DNA of 64,000 bases from Pontederia crassipes (lineage: Eukaryota > Streptophyta > Magnoliopsida > Commelinales > Pontederiaceae): NCBI GenBank assembly GCA_030549335.1, contig JAUKPH010000028.1, positions 558,001 to 622,000 of the forward strand, in the 5' to 3' direction. Positions 35,397 to 48,997 of the stretch are shown here, piece by piece. Numbering within the stretch: position 1 is the stretch's first letter; every line of letters begins with the position of its first letter. The notes under the pieces were generated by a model. The model was not told where the DNA came from and ran no database searches. It saw only the letters and a program-made list of their open reading frames with translations. The translations under genes were made by a program, and so were the position numbers.

Positions 35397-38300
35397 TTAT
35401 CGACCTGTTTTCGCCCGTTTCATGCCTGTTGTATTAAATGGTGATGCGCCAGGGCTCATTTGAGGGCTCTCCTCTCTTAAGGTTCCATTTAATATGGCTA
35501 ATTCCCTTAATTGTTGCTTCTTGTAGTAGTCCATGGACTCGTCCTGAAACAACAAATTTGAAGACTGAATTAACTCGGTATGCATGAATTTGGAAATTTC
35601 TTTTTTTGGGTTGGGTTGAATCTGCATTTGAAAATTTATTCATATATATTTGATATTTGTGTATTCTCCTTTCTTTCTTTGCAATGAGAGTGTATGTGTA
35701 TAGAGAGAGATAGAGAAAGAGAAGAGTGTATATATACACATATATATGTGTATATATATATGCATATTACTTAAACCCATATATATATACACACACACAT
35801 ATAAAGAGAGAGAGGGAGAGTTGACAGTTCATATGTACCACTGGCTTCAGAAGATCCTCCAGAATTGCCACAGCTTGATTCAAACGAGTATCAATTATAT
35901 CTGCTGCAAACTCCGCCTCCACAAGCACATGTAACGGTTCATTTAGGTGTTCATAGCCAGGTTTATCCCTTAGTTTTTCTTCCTGAAGTGAAGGATTAAA
36001 AAACTCAAGAGACCATGCAAAATTATGCAAAAAGGAAGAGACCATTGCATGATGGCAAAGAATGATGAATTATTCAAGGCAACAGACTTGTCCTTCATAT
36101 GACAACAACATGAACCTGAATAAGTTGACAATCTTGATATGAGCACAAAAGCACTCTCTAGAAGACTTATCAACTGATGACAACTGATCCCAAGGTTGCA
36201 CAAAAAGGTAAGATATAGAAAGTTCATTTTCTTTTTACTATCCATGTAACGTAGACCATGATTGGTAAATTTGTATCAAGTACTGAGTCTATAAATCTAT
36301 TGACCATATAGAAGATGAGAGGTCCTCTTCATGTCACTTCAATTTTATTGTATCCTAATTCATGGAATCACCACATTGACAAGTTTCTGCAAAAGGATAT
36401 GCATCTAATAATAAGACACTAGTAAAAGTTTCAAGAAAGGGTGATGTTTCTTTCATGACAAACTTCCTATGCGAATATGGAAGGTGGTAATTTCTTGAGT
36501 TGAAATGCAAAGCTGATTTATAGGATGATATATTTTATTTTGGAAACAAATAATGTCCTCATGAATTTATAATTTTTTGTTAAGCAATTTCATAGAGATA
36601 CCAATTTTCTTGCCCAAGCTAGGTTATGACTTGGATCACAACACTCCACCTCATTGGTAGCTTGTTATTTGAGAAGAAACTAATCATGATAGAATTTTTC
36701 TATTGAATTTAGCACAGAAGCAGAGGATATAGAATCAAGGGTATTGCTTGTAAAACATCAAGAACGCATCATATATGACTATGTAAAGCATTTTGCTATG
36801 TTGTATATATTCAAGAAGATATTTCGTGAAGAAATGCAATATGCACTTAAGAATCTGCACATTATTTTAAGAAGTTTGCTAAACATAAGTTCAATGTGAA
36901 TGAACATTCAACATGTGATTTGACTACAATTTGGAAAAGAAACATGGATAAAACAACTCACCTTAATAGAGTCCTTTACTGAACCCCTGCCTCGTATGTA
37001 AACTCTGCACTGAGTGGTAGCTTCAACCCTTTTCAAAGAGTTTCCCCGTGGTCCCAGAAGGCGACCAACAAAATTATACTATAACAAGTTAAGAAAAGAA
37101 GTTACTTCATAATCTTATTACCAGAGTCCGGAAATGATCGAGAAGCACATACATTAGGATATCTATCTATTGGAATATCAAGTCTCACAACTTTCTTGAC
37201 AACAGGGCTGCCAGTAACTCCAGAAGTCCCATTCCAATTGGGAAGGACACCAATTCTATGAAAGAATCCATATTCCTGGATACAAATATGTTTATTTTTA
37301 GAGGTACTGTATAAATTTTAGACATGACTGTAAATGTGTGAAACTGATACTTATTGTGAATAACGAGGGTCATTTAACAGGAGAGAAAATCAATAATGAA
37401 AACATATGTGAAAGAATGGTTTTCTCTATTGAATCTATGAAACATATAAAATCATTGTAGCAATCTAATTCAACAGGAGAGAAAATCAGTAAGCGAAAAC
37501 ATATGAAAACAACACTGAAACTACTAGGGGTGTTCACGGGTCGGGTTTGACCCGACCCGTGAACAAATCCGACCGATCCGGCCAAGCTTGGCCGGATCGG
37601 GTTCGGTCGGGTCGCCTAACCACCCTTTTCTTTTTTTTTTTTAATTTTTGTTTATTTTTTAATATAAAAAACATTTATTATTTTATTTTTAATACAAAAT
37701 AAAATATTTTTAAATATAAAAAATATTGTTTGAAATATCTATATACTTTTCTACATTTAAAATAGTTTATTTCATACTTTTTTCATTTTAAATGATATAA
37801 AACTATACAATTAACTAAAAAATCATTTAAAAATTAAAAAAAAGAAAAAAACCGGGTCAACGGGTCGGGTCGGGTCAACTCGGGTTTCCAACCCGAACCC
37901 GACCCGACCCGACCCTTGTTCGACCCAACCTGGTGAACCTGGAAATCCGACCCGACCCTTTTTGGGTCGGATCTTGGTCGGGTCGGCCCGACCCTCGAGT
38001 CAGATTTCCGGGTTCACCGGGTCGGGTCGACCCGGTGAACACCCATAGAAACTACTCCTATTCATCTTTTGTATGATTAATCAGTAAAACATACACAATG
38101 AACCGCTGAATTTTGGTTCTAGAATGATAATGAAAAGTTTAAACCCCAGCTCAAGTTCAATTCATGATTCTCCAAAACTGCGCAACTACAAAAAGGTTTA
38201 ATCTTTTGCTTTACTTTTCAAGTTTACAGTTAAAGGACCCCAATTTGTTTGAAGCCACTAATCTCACGCTGATGCTTATTCAGGTAACATCTCAAAGTCT

Positions 38301-40331
38301 TAATTTCACATTTTGGCATACATTCTTTATAAGTATACAAAGACAAAGATGTTGAAATAACAATGATATAAATCACGTGGAACTTAATACTATGTGAATG
38401 TTCATGATGCATTTACTAAGCATAATTTATAATTGAACTTTGAATAAGATTTGCATGATCTAGGAACCAACAGATGATCAAGGATTCTTCGATGATAGAA
38501 AATGTATAAATTGGACATGAAGAATGGAGAGGGACCAGCGAAATCAAACTATTCAATAAACTACTTAAAGTGAATAATTCAAGAACTGTAAAATTCATTA
38601 CTTCTGTATGCATTCCTGGCCAGTCCTCCAGATCCATTGGTCCGCCATTTGAAGGATGATCACTTAACCTTAACGGAGAACCATGATCAGTTTTCTCAGG
38701 ATCAAAGAAAGGCAGGCTTGGTGGGAGATCAGAAGCACGTGCAATCTCTGCAAACAACATATTCAGTCACAAAGACGGAACAACGAAATCATTTTGGATG
38801 GAAACTGACATGGAATGGACATTGCAAAAATAAATTTGAAACAAAAACAAGTACAAAAAAGAGTTCTCTACTCTTAACTCCTCTTGACGATGCTATATAA
38901 TTCTCTGTGAATTAAGAAGAATAAGTTTGGCAAGATAGTTTATCCATCATCTTCAGAAGTTGGAGTAGTATCGTTATCATTGTGCAAAATTCTAAAATGT
39001 TGATCTCTAGAAGGACATAAAGTTGGAGACTGGGAGCATCCAAAAGTTTGTTGATGATCAAAACACAAGTTCAGTTTAAAATGTATCATTTTTCTCACAT
39101 AATTATGCCAAATGAGAAATATAACATTAAAGATATCATAGTCGAAAGCCTAAATAGTTGACTTCTAGAAGGATGAAAAGTCAGAGTATCCAAATGTTTG
39201 TTGATATTCATAGCACAGGTTCAATTTGAAAGCCAATGCTGACACAAACGAACAATTGACCTTCACAAGAATAATCAGAAACAATTTGTTGCTACAAACC
39301 TTGGTTCAAAAGTCTGTTACAAAATGGCAGAACTTGCACAAATGGCCCCAACTTATGCCTTTCAGCCAATAATTCAGCCAAATACCTGAAGAAATAACGG
39401 CAAGATGCCATGATAAACAAAATGGACAATAAACTTCTAAAATCAATTATATGATATCAAATATTGACAAAAACTAAACAATACTTCCATACATGGAACA
39501 GTCCGTTTGTGTTCACACATAGAACTGACTTGCCCAGTCATATGAATCAGTGAATGAGATATGAAGTTTTCACAGGTATTTTTCAGTGCTGATTCATAAT
39601 ATTCGCTACAAGAAAGAACATTGCCACATCCTTTGAAACATAGAACAATACCAAGATTGAATGTAAGATTTATAGCCGTTGTGCCTTTCGCATATCTGTC
39701 AACTGACCACACATGTAATCCAACGAAATTGGGAGTAATCAATTCAACTACGATTCAAAGAAGATTACCAGTCACTGGATCTTGATATAAGCTCATAAAT
39801 ATTGAAAACAAATCTACCAAAATCAGCCAACACCACAACATATACCCTCAAAACGTACAAATGACAGTTGTGACAGCATCATGTCTTCATGAGCACATCA
39901 CAAAAGCTTCATTATGGAGCATGATGCACAAATTCACTATGAAAGCAGAAAGTAGCTAGATAATATCCATTCCCAAGTAACCAGTTAATCATCACGCACC
40001 ATAAACCGACATAATGCAGCATTCCTAGTCCCGAGTAGCTAGTAGTAAAAAACAACTCCCTAAAACATCCAAGTCCACAAGGACAAAATCTCAAACAGAA
40101 ATGTGAGAAATCTCAGGCATCGAACAAGTGCACCGAAGGCCCAAGGATGAGTAGAACATGATCAGAGTAAGAGAACATGATTAGAGCAAAAGAAGAGAAT
40201 GGAAGGTGGGCAGACCTCTCCCTGTCAGATGAAGCAGCAGGAGACCTCATGGAGTGGTGAGGGGAGGGAGATGAGTGTATTCCAGAAGGCGAATACCGGA
40301 AATAAGCAGCAGGTGGGATCCTCTCATCCAT
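35397..40331 (-). CDS. STAR-family KH-domain RNA-binding protein (SPIN1/quaking-like)
   Basis: Seven exons: 40331-40216, 39385-39300, 38747-38602, 37275-37153, 37078-36962, 35982-35839 and 35543-35397; 879 nt, 292 residues, in frame. The N-terminus [20 protein letters not shown] is followed by the STAR QUA1-like dimerisation segment ([28 protein letters not shown]), a linker, and a KH domain across three exons ([64 protein letters not shown]). The invariant GxxG loop is GPRG. The C-terminus MKRAKTGR is that of plant SPIN1-type proteins; rice SPIN1 is a nuclear KH protein that interacts with the SPL11 E3 ligase and affects flowering time. Which paralogue this is cannot be decided here. The intron between exons 3 and 4 contains a complete hAT-like element. 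Confidence 0.94.
37525..38047. mobile_element. hAT-like non-autonomous element with 8-bp TSD, in KH gene intron
   Basis: Ends: TAGGGGTGTTCACGGGTCGG on the left, and TATGGGTGTTCACCGGGTCG when the right end is read inverted. The 8-bp repeat gaaactac lies at 37517-37524 and 38048-38055. The GC-rich ends are packed with GGGTCGGGT / ACCCGACCC units, so they can fold into long hairpins around an AT-rich centre. TAGGG-type termini and 8-bp duplications are hAT features. No transposase ORF. Confidence 0.88.
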
Positions 40332-42117
40332 CTCTTTCTCTCACTTCTTGGCAAAGATTGGCAAAAGATGAATACAACAGCAAGATCTTGATTTCAGCAA
40401 TGGCCGAAATAGAAGTCTGGCATGGGCAAAGGTTGCAACTTGCAACCTCTACTGCTGCTTCTCTCTCCTTCCTCCTCGCTCTGTACTTTAGCAGCCAGAC
40501 ATGAGACAGGGACAGGGAAAAGAGGTGGCACAACGCAAGCGGTCTTGAATTCTCTCTCCTGCAGTGTATACCATATAAAGAATTAGAAATCGAATGATCG
40601 ATGAGCCTCAAAAAGCGTACATTAAAATTTGTACTCCGAAGTGATTTACTTTTGTGCTTTCGTTGGAAATTACTTTAGTCAGAATTTAGTGAATTTTCAA
40701 CACAAAGCTTAAGACACTAAAATACAGCTTATAAAAGGCATAATTAAAATTTCTTCATGAGAGGGTTTTAACTTTTAAAGCATCTTTGTTGCATTGGTTG
40801 TCTTTAGACTTTGGCTTGTCTGGTGAAATGAAAGCTCATTCATCGATGAGGTGGCCCCCAGCAGGCTGCAAAGCCTGCGAACGCATCGCCACTGACCATG
40901 TCATGACAGATTTGGTGGCGGCGCCCAAAACCGGAATAAAAAATCAAAATAGAAATAGAATAAATAAAATATGAATAGTCATCCTCATCATTGACCTAAC
41001 CGGGTTTGATTGAACAAGGTACAGCGGTCTGCGCTTTTGAGTAATATCTTTTAGATTTCCATGAATAGATATGCGATAGTAATTTTTATAACAAGAACGG
41101 GTGATGTATCAGTGAAAAGAAAGATAATAATAGCTATATCTTCGATGTTAATCTTGGTCTTTAAATTTTGGCTAATCAATGACAGATGGTGGTGCTTATT
41201 TTACAAGGAATTATAATATAAATTTTTAGTTTATTAATTGTACATAATGCTGTACGAGTGAAATTTAAAATATCATTTATTAATTGTATAGAAATGCTAA
41301 ATAACTTACAAAAGCTCTTTTACGTAAATCCAATTCTACGGAAAGTTGCAAAAAGAATTACTTTGTCATCTTGGTGATTTAGGTTTTAAATTTTATAACT
41401 TGAGAAATTTATTTTGGAGATTGAACTATTTCACACTTTCCAAAGGAAAGTCGCGAGATTCATAGATGTAGAGATTTTGAGTTTGATTCATACGTAAAAA
41501 TTATATATGTATGTATATATATTTGTGGTTTATCGTCCTTGGGCGTCCTGCAAGCATGAAAGATTTAAACACCCACCTCAAAGTTCTTTCTCACCTGTTT
41601 GAAAAATATGATTCAGATCCAACCTCTTTTTCCCTTTTTTTTTTTTTTTGTCTTCCTGGGGGTGTAACGAATGGGACGTTACACAAATCATATGCAGTGG
41701 CGTGTTAAATGAAAACAATTGATGCATCATGCATGTGGAAGTTGATAAAGTCAGGGCCAGACCTAGAACCCGGATCAAATGGGTGCAAATAAAATGTATA
41801 CTATTCACATATTAACTTTATCTTTCTTACAATAAATTTTATGCTTATTATATTCATTTGTTAATTAATGAGTGAGATTAAAAAGTATTAATAAAAATAT
41901 ATGTATGGTTAGAAAAACATGTTGATGTTTATATGAAATTTAAATTATGCAAATATTATATATATATATATATATAACTTTGAATTTCTTCTTTTTTCAT
42001 CATTGTTTTCTTGTTGTATAAGAAAATGTAGCATTGAAATGGTATAAAAAGATTGACAAGCTGATCACTTAGAATAAGAGGGAAAATAAATTAAGAAAAA
42101 AATTGAATATTATAATA
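40332..42117. other. Promoter of KH gene and intergenic DNA
   Basis: 40332-40600 is the probable promoter and leader of the KH-domain gene. The rest, to 42117, is AT-rich with a (TA)n tract near 41958-41976 and no gene that I can support. Confidence 0.4.
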
Positions 42118-42130
42118 TAATAGGAATACA

Positions 42131-42310
42131 ACAACAACAACCAAGCCTTATCTCACTAGGTGAGGTCAGCTACATGGATCATACGACGTCATTCATATTC
42201 GTTGATCCATGTTCATGCGATTCGACAGGGTTTTACGCTGGCTGTCGGGACCTAACACAACCCTCCTCCTTTATCCGGGCTTGGGACCGACTATAAAACA
42301 TAGGCGGAGT
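42131..42310 (-). mobile_element. Complete internally deleted RTE derivative (180 bp), 13-bp TSD
   Basis: On the - strand it starts actccgcctatgttttatag, includes the shared 5' block and joins directly to the 3' block and (TTG)n tail. Flanks taataggaataca (42118-42130) and taataagaataca (42311-42323) are a 13-bp duplication with one difference. Both ends match the 302-bp copy in CHIP, but the internal part is shorter. Confidence 0.9.
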
Positions 42311-42323
42311 TAATAAGAATACA

Positions 42324-45068
42324 AGACATGGAAAAAACAAACATTAGAAAATATCTAACATTTGAAAAGCAATCAAAATATCCATAATATATTACTTAAT
42401 TATTAGTACTTAATAAGACTAACCATAAGAAATTAATGGGGTCAATTGACCCCATTAATCTCTATGTAGGACCGCCCATGGATAAAGTAGTATATGAACC
42501 AATCAGAATTAATGCACAACTCTATCAGGAATAAAATAACCCCCTTGTTTTGTTTCATCCTGTTTCTTTTCAACTTCTTCTCTCTTACATTTCATTCATC
42601 TTGGCCCATTCCTGTCTCTAAAATCTGTATACTTTACCACAAGAAAAGTCTCTTTTGCTCTTCTCGAATCCTTTCTAAGTCAACTTCCTAGTTTTAACAA
42701 ATATCAAACATAGAACTTCATCAATCCTACGCATTGCTCCATGAAAGAAAGATCAACTAAAATAAAAGGAAATGTGCATCATGCTAAAAGAAAAGGTCAG
42801 TTTAGTAGACTTCGGCTCATTGATTTTCTACATGTTTTAACTTATGAAATCAACCCAAAACCAAAACCCACAAAAATAGTATTGACTGTTATAATCTACA
42901 AATAGCAAACTTATACATGGTTTTGAAATATAAAATTGCAGTAAGAAAGCATATAAAAGAATCGTAGGTACTAGAAAAGTGGTTAGCCACAAAATAAGGG
43001 TACATCGAACAAGCAGTCACATAATTATTTGCTAAGGTCCAAAGTAAGATGCTCATGCCTGATTGTAGCAACTAGAAGACAGACGGGCATACCTTCCATC
43101 CAGAGTCCAGACACACATAAAGAAGCTGGCAAACTTGCTTGTCGCCTGTATTTGGATTTATCTTGGTAGCTACAAAGTTTGAAAACGAAAAAATACAGTG
43201 TGGAAATAAATTCATTCTCAAGAAAGTTGAGGACACGCATTCAGTATTCTTTGGCATTATACCCTTGAAATAATTCATAGAAGTTAATGTAAACTGCAAT
43301 GGGTATGGGTACTAACTGTTTCCATTTGTATACATGCATACATGCACCAATATAAAGCCTCCCATACAAATAGTAGTTTTAAGCTTTTGATTTTTGGCCC
43401 AAGAAGCATCTCTGTCGAGAAGAGAGCCATGATGACCAATGAGAACTAAAGAACAAGAAAGGTAATAGCCCCAAAGAGAAATGTATGGCATGAAACCTTG
43501 GACAAGTAAAGATACGTGATATATAAAGCTCAAGTGCTAGATTCATCCTGTTTGGAAAGTTTCACGATGGTAATTTTGTTCTGCGACTAAGTATAAAAAA
43601 GCCATATGTTAGGAACAAGAGTGATCGGAGACTACAAAGCCTTGCCCACACTTTGACTTTTGAACCTTTCTCTCTCTCTCAAAAAAGAAAATGTTTCGAC
43701 ATTTGAACTCAGATACAACTTCACTATTAGAAACTAATATGAGATAAAAAAATCCTTAAGACTTTTGTAAAGTTAAATGACAAGTATGTTTATCTTCTAT
43801 AAAAAAATACCAATAAGCTCCCAGATGAGTTGATTGGAATCTTGATTTTCCTTTAGAGAGTTCAAGAGTTTGAGCCCCATGGGACAAATCTATTTCTAGT
43901 TTTTTCTACTAGGCCAATGGCCTCCATTTGTAATAAGGAAAAAAAAAAGAAGAAAACAACAACTTCTTGACAGACTAACCTTTTCACGATAAACTATATA
44001 TAGTATTAAATAACCAGAGATTGAGTTCATTGACCAATTCGTAGATTATAAATAAAAATATGTAAAAATTAATTTCAGATAGTTGAACACAAAGAACAAT
44101 CATATGGAAGTCTGTTCTCAAAACACAAAGAACAATCTTCATAAAGAAAAAAAAGGAAGACTTTCTCCCCAGCTTGATAATAGTTGTTCTTTGATTATAC
44201 TAGCTTCCTTACAAAATGAAACTAACAGAATAGTAGATACTTATGATCTCCTCACAGAAGCCTAAAGTGTTAATTTTACAGTCATTAGCTCCCCTTAACA
44301 CTGAGAAACTCAGCTGAGTATACACCAAAATCTGCAACGTCAAACAAAGAGAAGAATTAAAAGATTCCAAAATGAAGACAAATTTGATCCATAGCAAGGG
44401 AGTTTCTGTCATTGTAATTTATGAAGAAAAAATGGTATAGAAAGGTCCTTTTAACTCAACATTAGGCTTTCATTGTGAAACACTGAAACATGCTGAGTAG
44501 TTTGTTATTGATCACTTCTGAAATCTGAATAGCAGAGCACTGGTCTTAACTCTTAACAATAAGGTAAAATGGGAAGAGAATAGTCCACAGGTTTAACAAT
44601 GTGTTATCAATCCAGAAAAGATGGTGGGTTCAGTTACAAATAGCTTTTCGAGATACATTGAAGTTGATCGTACAAATCAGAATCCTGACCTTATTTGAGC
44701 TCAGATCACACACAAACTAAGATAAATGTCAATCAACATTATGTTTCTTTACTTACAAACTTGTCTGTTTATGCCACAGAAGCCAAAACTGTAACCTTGA
44801 GGGCCTTGTGAACCTTGCATTTACATATATCATCCAAGAGAATAGTGAAAAACTCTTTTCATGAAAGACTATGCCTTAAATGATGACACTGTTTCAAGAG
44901 CATTTCCTCTAACATATTTCAAGAAACAATTCCATCTCCATCCAGTTGTCAAATATTACATGTTTTGGCTTGTAATAATCTAAGATCACAGACTCAAGAA
45001 AATATGCAATTATATATATAAAGTAGGATTACCTTGGCGGCGGACGTACACATTTGTCAAAATTTGTG
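42324..45068. other. Intergenic, mostly non-coding
   Basis: No complete gene. Two exon-like pieces on the - strand: 43163-43085 (open, AG before and GT after, reading TKINPNTGDKQVCQLLYVCL...) and about 44325-44273 (AG before, reading DFGVYSAEFLSVKGS then stop). They may be remains of one gene or chance. The part close to 45068 is the 3' UTR of the small membrane-protein gene. Confidence 0.35.
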
Positions 45069-45840
45069 CTAATCTCGAAGGCCCAGCTCGAGCTCGAGCT
45101 CATCATCCTCTTCAAATAGCCTCAAAAGACGAGCATGTTGCGCTTCTCGCTTCCTTTTCTGCCAATACTTGTAAAGGAAAACAAACAAAAGCACTACCCC
45201 AGCAGCTCCGAGGCATATGTAAAGAAGCTCACTTTCCTTCTTGCCATTAGAATTAGACTTATTTTCTGACTTTGCTCCTTTCTTGGTACTTGATGGGTCA
45301 TCACCTAGACATAAGATAAAACCAGTAGCAGTACACTTAGTTAAGAACCATCTTAGAAATCTAAAGATGGCATGTATCTTGAATACGAATATACAATATC
45401 ACGTGGCCTTCACAAGCATGACACCAAATTTAGGGCAGCACTTGAGATTGTGCAATGAATTGCATTCACAAACCTAGTGGACCTGAACAGGTCATGATCA
45501 TTATAGTTCTGTTGTTATCTCAAACTCATTTCGAACTAGTTGGAGTTAGATTCTTCTTCTCCTTCTTCATTGTGCCCTATAGATCCATACGGACTAATAT
45601 GTTTTTCTATCTCTACTAACAAGTTAACCAACTCTCCTCAAAATCCCAGAACAAAATAAACAGCACAAGGCTTCAACTTGATAAGCCAGAACATTTCCGG
45701 ATCCAAACACACAGACATCCAAATTTAGCTGCTTTGACCAACAAACTGTCCGAGTCCAGCAGAACATACGTAAATCGTGCCACCAAACTCAGGATGCACC
45801 CGAACAGTCGAATCAACCACAAATCAGCATTATTGTTTTT

Positions 45841-45876
<36 letters not shown>

Positions 45877-46074
45877 CGAAACGGATCGATTGGGACGCGA
45901 ATTACGGGTCCCTACATCTGGGAAGAGCTAAGAATCGAAGAGGGATCGGAGGAGAGAGAGTGTGTGTGTACCTGCAGTCGGATGCAGCGAGACGGCGGCA
46001 AGGAGGAGGAAGAGAAGAAGAAGGAGACGATGCTTCGATCCGCCGCTGTTGTTTCCGCCACCATGTCCGCTCAT
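45069..46074 (-). CDS. Small single-pass membrane protein of unknown function, 112 aa
   Basis: Two exons, 46074-45972 and 45304-45069 (339 nt), with GT/AG borders; the frame passes through a split Gly codon. The protein has a Gly/Asn-rich start (MSGHGGGNNSGGSKH), a Leu-rich signal peptide (LLLLLFLLLAAVSLHPTA), a short Ser/Lys-rich luminal or extracellular part, one membrane helix (LLYICLGAAGVVLLFVFLYK), a basic stop-transfer stretch (YWQKRKREAQ) and an acidic tail (EEDDELELELGLRD). That layout predicts a type I membrane protein with its tail in the cytosol. I do not recognise a characterised family. Its start is about 285 bp from that of the divergent GCP1-like pseudogene, so they shared a promoter region. 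A (GA)n tract (45843-45873) lies in the intron. Confidence 0.85.
45843..45873. repeat. (GA)n microsatellite in intron of small membrane-protein gene
   Basis: About 15 GA units, roughly 100 bp from the exon 1 donor. Confidence 0.95.
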
Positions 46075-46960
46075 CTCTGTTTCCTTTTTTTTACGTTCGT
46101 TACGCGCCCTCTGCGTCGCGTGTTCTTTATATATGTCGCGAGCCCGTAGCTCACACACTTTATTTATGATATTTTCACATTCTATTACAAATACCGTTAA
46201 ATATATGCTTTTAAATTGTTTTTAATAAAACCGTTATATACTTGTGTTCTGCGACTCTGCGCGGGTAGCATCGCCTGTAGAGCCCCGTCTCTCTCTGTCT
46301 CTCGCTTGTCGTGTTGCCGCAGAGATCGCAGGTCTCTTCTCCTTCGTGGAGGACAAAGATGAGAGTTTATCTCGCATCGTACCCTCTCTGCCTGTCTCAC
46401 CGCCCTGTCTCCGCCGCCCACTCTTCCTTCCATCCCCGCTTCCCCGCGCGCCGCCGGTGCTCCCTCGACTCGCTCTCTTCATTCTCATCGAAGCCTCCGC
46501 CGAAGCGTTTCACGGCTCCGGATTCGAGCTGGGCCTTCGCCTCCGCCCGGGCCTCCGCGCGCGAGGATGTGGGTGGGTCATCCTTGGCATTGAGACCAGC
46601 TGCGACGACACCGCGGCGGCCGTCGTAAGAAATCCATTATCTTTATTTTTCTTTTCTGTGTGAGAATGGTGGTTGCTTTCGTTGTTGGCTACTGGTTTGG
46701 ATGCGTAATAGGTCAAAATATGTTAGGATTTTTTTTCTACTGTGCTTCTCCTTGTTCTCAAGGCGTTTGCATTTATGTCTTTTGTTTCTACGTCAGGATC
46801 AACGGAGACATTCTCAGTAATGTAGTTTCTTCTCAGATAACAGCCAATTCTTTTTGTTCTCTGTTATCGAAATTTTGTCATTCCTAATGTTACTCTAATT
46901 ATTATTATTTTATTTTTTAAATATGCTGTTTGCATTATATGTACATTTCCATCTAGTATA

Positions 46961-46968
46961 CAACAACA
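46961..46968 (-). mobile_element. Tail-only RTE insertion: 8 bp inside an 18-bp TSD
   Basis: acatttccatctagtata occurs at 46943-46960 and again at 46969-46986. Between them is only caacaaca, i.e. TGTTGTTG on the - strand, the RTE tail. This is what target-primed reverse transcription would leave if it stopped within the tail. A simple tandem duplication cannot supply the extra 8 bases. Confidence 0.75.
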
Positions 46969-48997
46969 ACATTTCCATCTAGTATATCTTGGGAAAATAT
47001 GTGTGGCCTTAAGACAATTTATTTTTCCAGCAATGCTTTAATTTTGAGTTAGGTTGAAACTGTCACATTCATTAGATTTTTTTAGAGGGACATTCAGTAG
47101 ATATTTCCCCAAATGAACACTTATCGGTTGTTTGATATTTTTCTTGTATCCGAGATTTTTATATGCGTTGTGTGATTCATGATGTAAATTATCTAGATTT
47201 GACCATTTAACCTCATCTCTGTACTTCCCCTAAAGGCAGATTTCCTTTTTCACTATGGAGGAGTTGCTCCTAAGATGGCTCAGGAAGCACATGAACTAGC
47301 TATTGACCAGGTTTGATACTTAATTAACCATATTGTGCAATATACATTTCCTGCATGCATATGTTGCCACGATTAACAATGTGAATCTTGCATTTGAATA
47401 GGTTGTCCGACAAGCACATGAAGATGCTAATTTGACGGAGAAGGAACTCTCTGCAGTTGCTGTGACCATTGGACCAGGTTTAAATCTATGCTTAAGGGGT
47501 ATGTACAATGAATCTAAATTAATAGAATTTGGTCTATGTTATCCAATTCATTCGCTTTTAAAGTCATTTTTGAAGAGGAGAACCTTACTATATTCTGTCA
47601 CCATAAGAAAATAATACTACTGAGTCATTGGATTTAGGAAATCTTCCAAAATCACCAATATGACGTGTTTCTTAAATGATTGATTCCACAAGTACAGAGG
47701 ATGATAGCATCCATGATTCTTTAATTCTTACTTCAACAAGTTGACATCATATAGGACATGCTAACTCAACTCACATCCTTTTTTATGCCTCTAAGCTATT
47801 GTAGAGTTCCGTGATAACATATGTTCACCTGCTTGATATTTTGACTAACCTTACCAGGGAATAAGCTATTTTCTAGATTACATAAGAAGCTTGAACATTC
47901 CTTTCACTTTGCAGATGCTAATATCACATGCTTGATTGTCAAAATTTTGTTAGCTACTGTATTTTGCTAGACTGCAACACAGAAAATTGATTTATGGATT
48001 CTGCTCTCATGCTCGGAGAATAGCTGGAAATTACAATTTCCCTATTGTTGGTGTCAATCATATGAAAACTCATTCTCTCGTTTCTAGGTTGTCAAGTTGG
48101 AAATTCATAAAAAAACATTTCTTTTAGCAATATATTTGGCTTACTATCTTGTTTCTCTCTCTTTCTTCATTAATGTGGCATAGTTAATAACAACGAAAGG
48201 GCACTGCATTTTCCCGTGCACTTGTGGTAAATTTATTCTGTAGTGCTGGAAGCAAAGGCATATAATCATACCTCAAATTTCTTCGGAACTAGCAACGGTG
48301 CTTACAAGGCATGAGTTTAGATAAGCTAGATCCTTCCATGTAGTGCTTAAATTCACAAAAATTGTCTAGTAACTTTTTTCCATACATGAAGTACAAGTTG
48401 ACAGCTGTAATTCGCATGCACTCACACCCACTCACACCCACTCACACTCATATATAGATAGAGAGAGAGGATGATGAACTCAATGATGGGTTAAAATGCT
48501 ATTGCTGACATTTTTTACCTAGTGGTAAATGCTTTTGATTAAATAGTTATGTTAAAATGTTATATGCTTATTCTGTCTGTCCTAATCCTTATGCGTCTAT
48601 GTCTAGGGTGACTGAAAAGGAGCTTGAATTTCGATTTCTAGCACTTCTTATCTCAGGTACGCCAGTATCTTAATTCCATGAATCTTACTGACTGCTGTGT
48701 TCTCTGAGGGAGTCAAAATGTTTTAGTGTATTATGAAGTATCCGTTTAAAAGTTTTGGTCATTATCCTGCAAAGCATCCATGTACAAATTGCTTGAAGTT
48801 TGTTGAGAAATAGTCTAGCGCTAGCACATGTATGATTGATGTGTGTGATCCATACCTAATTATCATACCATAGTATAAATACAATCTTGAATTGCTTAAA
48901 AGTGTGCTCGAAAACATGGGTCAAGCATCAAAGGCATGCATTTGAGGATTATTATGATAGTTTTTTTTTGTTGCTTTTTTTTACTCCAGGAGTCAAC

